Source of the DNA: Pelagicoccus sp. SDUM812005
GTDB lineage: Bacteria; Verrucomicrobiota; Verrucomicrobiia; Opitutales; Opitutaceae
Direction: 5' to 3'
DNA length: 64,000 bases
Assembly (NCBI RefSeq): GCF_031127875.1
Contig: NZ_JARXIA010000023.1
Coordinates: 1 to 64,000, forward strand
A model generated the notes under the pieces. That model made no database searches and had not been told where the DNA came from. It saw nothing but the letters and a program-made list of their open reading frames with translations. The position numbers and the translations under genes were made by a program. Below, one piece after another: positions 60,925 through 64,000 of the stretch. Position 1 is the first letter of the stretch, and the number at the start of each line of letters is the position of its first letter.

Positions 60925-62889
60925 TTAAAGCTCTCTAATTTTAAGGTTCCGATAGGACACCGAATCCTGGTGGTCCTGCAGGAGAATGGGGCCCGCCCCT
61001 TCCGCGAAACCGGGAATATCGCGATACTTGCTCTTCGCGAAGCGCTCCTTCCAGTCCTCGGAACCGAACTCCATGCTCACCACCTTCTCCCCGTTGAGCC
61101 AATGCTCCAAACGGTTTCCCTTGGCAACGATGCGTCCCGTATTCCAAGCCTTGCCAGCCGGGTGCAAGGTTTTCGAATCCGGCGCCGCTGCGAGTTCGTA
61201 CATCGAAGCGGTCCGGTGCGTAGGGTTCTTGTTATCCCGGTAAACCTCGTCATCAATTATCTGATACTCCAGGCCAAGGCCTTTCTCGTTGATGCGATAC
61301 TTGACCCCACTGTTCCCATCGTAGCTGATCATGAACTCGAACCGCAGCTCGAAGTCGTAGTAGGACTTCTTCGTAACCAGATAACCGCCCCGCCCCTTCT
61401 TCTCACGGTCCAAGTGCAGCACGCCATCCTTCAATTCCCAAAGATCGCCAATCCGGGTAGCGGAATGAGTCGGAGCTCCGGTCCCGCCCTTCCACTGCGA
61501 CAAGCTGCTCCCCTCCAGCAGGTCCACCCAGCCTGATCCGTTTTCCGAGGCGTTTACGAATTCGACATTCTCCAGCTTCACGACGATCGCGTTCGGCCAG
61601 CGCTTGTTGTTATAAAGCCGCTGCGCCCGCATGACTGAAATCTCAAGCCCCTGATCGCTCTGCCTGAATTCGGAACGCGGGTCTACCTCCTTCCGATACT
61701 CCAGAAACTTGCTGTTCTGCCCGAGAACCGAAATCGTCGTATCCGCCGTGGCCCGAAGCTCCTGCAAGAGCACGGTCTTACGCTCGCCGTAGCCCCAGCG
61801 CTTATCCCCGGTGAAACCCGTCATAATCGCATAAACCGACTTCCCGTCCTTGGACTGCGTATAATAGACGCCCTCCTCCCCGATAACTGGACAAGGACGT
61901 ATATCATGTATCGCCTCATCGTTTACGAACATCCACAGAGCCAACTCGCGGAAGCGTCGCTCTTGCTCGAAGGGGATCGTTCCCAGCGGATCGGGACCGA
62001 CGTTGATCAGCAAGTTCCCGCCTTTGGCTCGGGTTTCGACCAACATATTAATGAGATCGGTCCCTGACTTGTAGCTTTCGTTCGTCGGCTTGTATTGCCA
62101 TTGGTTGCCCAAGGTAAAACAGGATTCCCAAGGTCCCGCCAAAGGCTCCTTCGGAAGCCGCTGCTCGGGTGTTTCCATCTCACCTCGGGTTACCAAACAG
62201 CGGGGCTGCTTCTTGTGCACGTACTGAGTCAGCTCCTCCATGCCCCGACCATCGAAGAAGATCACGTCAATTTCCCCATAATTGCCCAAGAGCTCGTCGA
62301 GCTGCTTCTTGTTGTAGTCTCCGAGTTCGGGATAGCCACCTTCGTCACCCATATGCCCCGTCGCGCGGCGCACGTCCACGCCGTTTCGATGCTGAAAAAT
62401 GAAGTCTTCCGGCGAAAAGTAGAAGCCAACCTTTAACCCGTGCCGGCGACAGGCTTCCACGTAGTCCTTCACGATATCCTTACCGTACGGCGAGTTCATG
62501 ATATTGAAATCCGTCGTATCCGTATCCCACATACAGTATCCGTTGTGATGCTTCGTGGTAAAAACCATATACTTCACTCCAGCGAGCTTCGCGATCTCCA
62601 TCCACTCGTCCGGGTTGTAGTTCCTCGGATTGAAGGTCTTGGGCAACTCGTTGACGTAACGGTCAAGGTACGCCTCCGACGCGCCTACCATGGAGTGGCT
62701 GATAACCGACCCTAACTGCGAATCCATCGACCAATGCACGAACATGCCGAGCCCCCAGTCCATAAATTCCTCCTCGCGCTCCGCGTCGTTCAACAACGGA
62801 CCGCGGCTGTAAACCTCGATCGCATTCGCTCGAACCGCCGCCCCCAAGAGGACGCCGACAGCGATAGCTAGCTTTATAGTCTTTCTCAT
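60925..62889 (-). CDS. GH29 fucosidase-like enzyme fused to a DUF1080 (3-keto-glycoside hydrolase-type) domain
   Basis: A 654-residue exported fusion (signal ending near RANA). Residues about 30-450 form a GH29 barrel (GLGMFVHWSMDSQLG, MVFTTKHHNGYCMWDTD, probable nucleophile Asp213 in VIFFDGRG, RAKGGNLLINVGPDPLGTIP). Residues about 457-654 form a DUF1080 domain (WELKDGVLHLDREKKGRGGY, YYDFELRFEFMISYDGNSGV, GLGLEYQIIDDE, NRLEHWLNGEKVV). DUF1080 relatives are known as 3-keto-glycoside hydrolases or lyases acting on oxidised sugars. Being followed by cytochrome c and propeller-dehydrogenase genes, it suggests oxidation and cleavage of fucosides in one pathway. The acid/base residue is not assignable by eye. 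Confidence 0.82.
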   Translation of the reverse strand: MRKTIKLAIAVGVLLGAAVRANAIEVYSRGPLLNDAEREEEFMDWGLGMFVHWSMDSQLGSVISHSMVGASEAYLDRYVNELPKTFNPRNYNPDEWMEIAKLAGVKYMVFTTKHHNGYCMWDTDTTDFNIMNSPYGKDIVKDYVEACRRHGLKVGFYFSPEDFIFQHRNGVDVRRATGHMGDEGGYPELGDYNKKQLDELLGNYGEIDVIFFDGRGMEELTQYVHKKQPRCLVTRGEMETPEQRLPKEPLAGPWESCFTLGNQWQYKPTNESYKSGTDLINMLVETRAKGGNLLINVGPDPLGTIPFEQERRFRELALWMFVNDEAIHDIRPCPVIGEEGVYYTQSKDGKSVYAIMTGFTGDKRWGYGERKTVLLQELRATADTTISVLGQNSKFLEYRKEVDPRSEFRQSDQGLEISVMRAQRLYNNKRWPNAIVVKLENVEFVNASENGSGWVDLLEGSSLSQWKGGTGAPTHSATRIGDLWELKDGVLHLDREKKGRGGYLVTKKSYYDFELRFEFMISYDGNSGVKYRINEKGLGLEYQIIDDEVYRDNKNPTHRTASMYELAAAPDSKTLHPAGKAWNTGRIVAKGNRLEHWLNGEKVVSMEFGSEDWKERFAKSKYRDIPGFAEGAGPILLQDHQDSVSYRNLKIREL

Positions 62890-63086
62890 ACTTGTCGTTC
62901 TAAATACAGTTCTATCAATCCCGCTCTCACGCAGCGGACTTGCTTGGGGTTATTGGAATGGGGGCGGGACAGGACGATCGCGGACGACGCGAACGCTTAC
63001 TTAGCCTAAGATACTAGCGCCTCGCCCTAAAAAAGGATACCCCCTTTTAATATGATCCACGGGATCCATGGCCACGGTTCCGCGGC
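62890..63086. other. Promoter region of the GH29-DUF1080 operon and 3' end of the phosphatase gene
   Basis: No gene is visible. On the minus strand AAAAGG-6-CCTTTTTT (about 63034-63051) may be a weak terminator of the phosphatase gene, and GATCC/GGATC repeats stand beside it. The promoter of the downstream operon lies in the remaining 130 bases; no clear consensus is seen. Confidence 0.35.
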
Positions 63087-64000
63087 TCATTCCAGCGCGA
63101 TCGTTTCCAGCACCTCGCCCCGCTCGTTCACCAAGCGGAAAGTCGCCTGAGGTACGCCCCCAACTTCGCGGAATGCAAACTCGCTGAAAGCCCAGGACCT
63201 GCTGGGCAGGCCAAACAACTGAGCCGACCTGTCTTCCCCGAAGGCTTCGGGCCCCGGCACGCCGCCTAGGGTCGCCACCTCGAACTCATAGATCTTCTTG
63301 CCTCCCGGCCGGGGAATCGCAAAGCCGCGGGCGCCGTGACGGTCGCCGGAAAGCAGGACCACCTTCGATCCTTTCTTGGCGTCGATGACCTGGAAGATCT
63401 CTTCGCGCCCTTCCGTATCCCAGGTACCCCAGCTGTCTTTCCCGTTTGAAATATAGTCGCTCCACATCGTTCCGCTGCTGAGCAATATAAAGGGCGCGGT
63501 CGATTCCTCGATCTGCTGCTTTGCCCAAGCCATCTGCTCCGCGCCCAAATAGGAATTCAACTTCCCGCGCTCCTCATATAACCTGCAGGAGCGCGTATCG
63601 AGACAGATAAAGTCCACCGGCCCCATGCGCGTCTTGAAGTAGACCCCCTTGCGTCGAGCTTCCCGGTCCGGATTATTCCATTGCCTCTTCCAGATCTTAC
63701 GCAATCCGTCCACGTCGATCGACTGTCCGCGAGAGAAGGTCCCGCTTGAATCGTCATGCCAATAGTCATGGTCGTCCCACGAGGTAAATACCGGAACGTT
63801 CGCCGCGAGCTGCTGCCACACCGGGGAAAGGTTGCGCAGCAGGTAGTCGGCATTGATCAATCCCCAGTCGCACTTGCGGTCATCGACCGCCGAGTCGCCC
63901 AGCACAAGCATCGCCTTGCTGCCCCGCTCCTGCACCAGCTTCATCAGCTCCGGCCGATGCAAGCCCACTTTGTGGAAGCAGGTACCGAAGGCGATCTGGA
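63087..64000 (-). CDS. PhoD-like metallophosphatase, partial (runs off the right edge)
   Basis: About 304 C-terminal residues of a PhoD-type alkaline phosphatase/phosphodiesterase. The frame is open to the window end and begins QIAFGTCFHKVGL, corresponding to the FGSC motif at the start of the PhoD catalytic domain. Metal-binding motifs are VLGDSAVDD (usually GD), FTSWDDHDYWHDD and LLSGDRHGA. The N-terminal export signal lies outside the window. Secreted PhoD enzymes hydrolyse phosphomono- and diesters. In glycan clusters of Planctomycetes and Verrucomicrobiota such proteins are frequent neighbours; the substrate here is unknown. Confidence 0.82.
   Translation of the reverse strand, partial: QIAFGTCFHKVGLHRPELMKLVQERGSKAMLVLGDSAVDDRKCDWGLINADYLLRNLSPVWQQLAANVPVFTSWDDHDYWHDDSSGTFSRGQSIDVDGLRKIWKRQWNNPDREARRKGVYFKTRMGPVDFICLDTRSCRLYEERGKLNSYLGAEQMAWAKQQIEESTAPFILLSSGTMWSDYISNGKDSWGTWDTEGREEIFQVIDAKKGSKVVLLSGDRHGARGFAIPRPGGKKIYEFEVATLGGVPGPEAFGEDRSAQLFGLPSRSWAFSEFAFREVGGVPQATFRLVNERGEVLETIALE

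Noticed and set aside
1-64000. CRISPR array, prophage, rRNA operon or insertion sequence
   Set aside because: No regularly spaced repeats, transposase or integrase frames, phage structural genes or rRNA segments were seen.

Overview
The window comes from a GC-rich Gram-negative bacterium, most likely a marine Verrucomicrobiota of the Opitutae group. The reasons are the TonB-dependent receptor with an acidic start followed by a FVLSPFEV-type motif, secreted proteins ending in a calcium-repeat module (DPDRDGVVNLVEYALG), several secreted GH28 and GH29 glycosidases, a sorbosone-dehydrogenase-like propeller beside a cytochrome c, and generally weak Shine-Dalgarno signals. This assignment is inferred from protein style; there is no rRNA gene in the window.

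Region 1 (1-4.6 kb) holds a band-7 (SPFH) protein. Next to it is a minus-strand patch with tRNA-Glu(TTC), a tRNA-Ile(GAT)-like gene with a poor acceptor end, a T-arm remnant and two very small ORFs separated by intrinsic terminators. A secreted TonB C-terminal-domain protein and an outer-membrane porin follow.

Region 2 (4.6-27.6 kb) is an unusually complete nitrate-assimilation island. One minus-strand pair encodes a NirA-type siroheme nitrite reductase and a CysJ-like diflavin reductase. Divergent from it are a NarI-like membrane cytochrome b, a NarB/NasA-type nitrate reductase, a 4x[4Fe-4S] protein, a Tat-type Rieske protein and NirBD. Convergent to these is a minus-strand import operon: nrtA, nrtB (with a long coiled-coil insertion), two ATPases, a NarK-type MFS carrier and a PP2C phosphatase-Ser/Thr kinase fusion. 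Upstream are a signal-less NrtA/NasS-like binding protein and a divergent LysR regulator, the likely control genes.

Region 3 (27.6-34 kb) holds a PQQ dehydrogenase with a built-in cytochrome c, downstream of a PaoABC/YagTSR-type molybdenum aldehyde oxidoreductase. Together they could oxidise alcohols or sugars to acids. Region 4 (34-39.4 kb) is a non-homologous end-joining operon (small Rho-N/SAP-like protein, Ku, LigD), followed by a convergent MerR regulator and a GyrI-like protein.

Region 5 (39.7-64 kb) is a polysaccharide-utilisation region. It has two paralogous secreted proteins of about 1,100 residues whose main domain I do not recognise, two atypical GH28 enzymes, a SusC-like TonB receptor and a GH29 fucosidase. 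It also has a discoidin-domain sensor kinase with its response regulator, and an operon joining a GH29-DUF1080 fusion, a cytochrome c protein and a sugar-dehydrogenase-like propeller. A PhoD-like phosphatase runs off the right edge. The most interesting parts are the unknown giant secreted family around GH28, the GH29-DUF1080/cytochrome/propeller operon, the coiled-coil NrtB with an H-loop-substituted ATPase, and the two parallel nitrite reductases.
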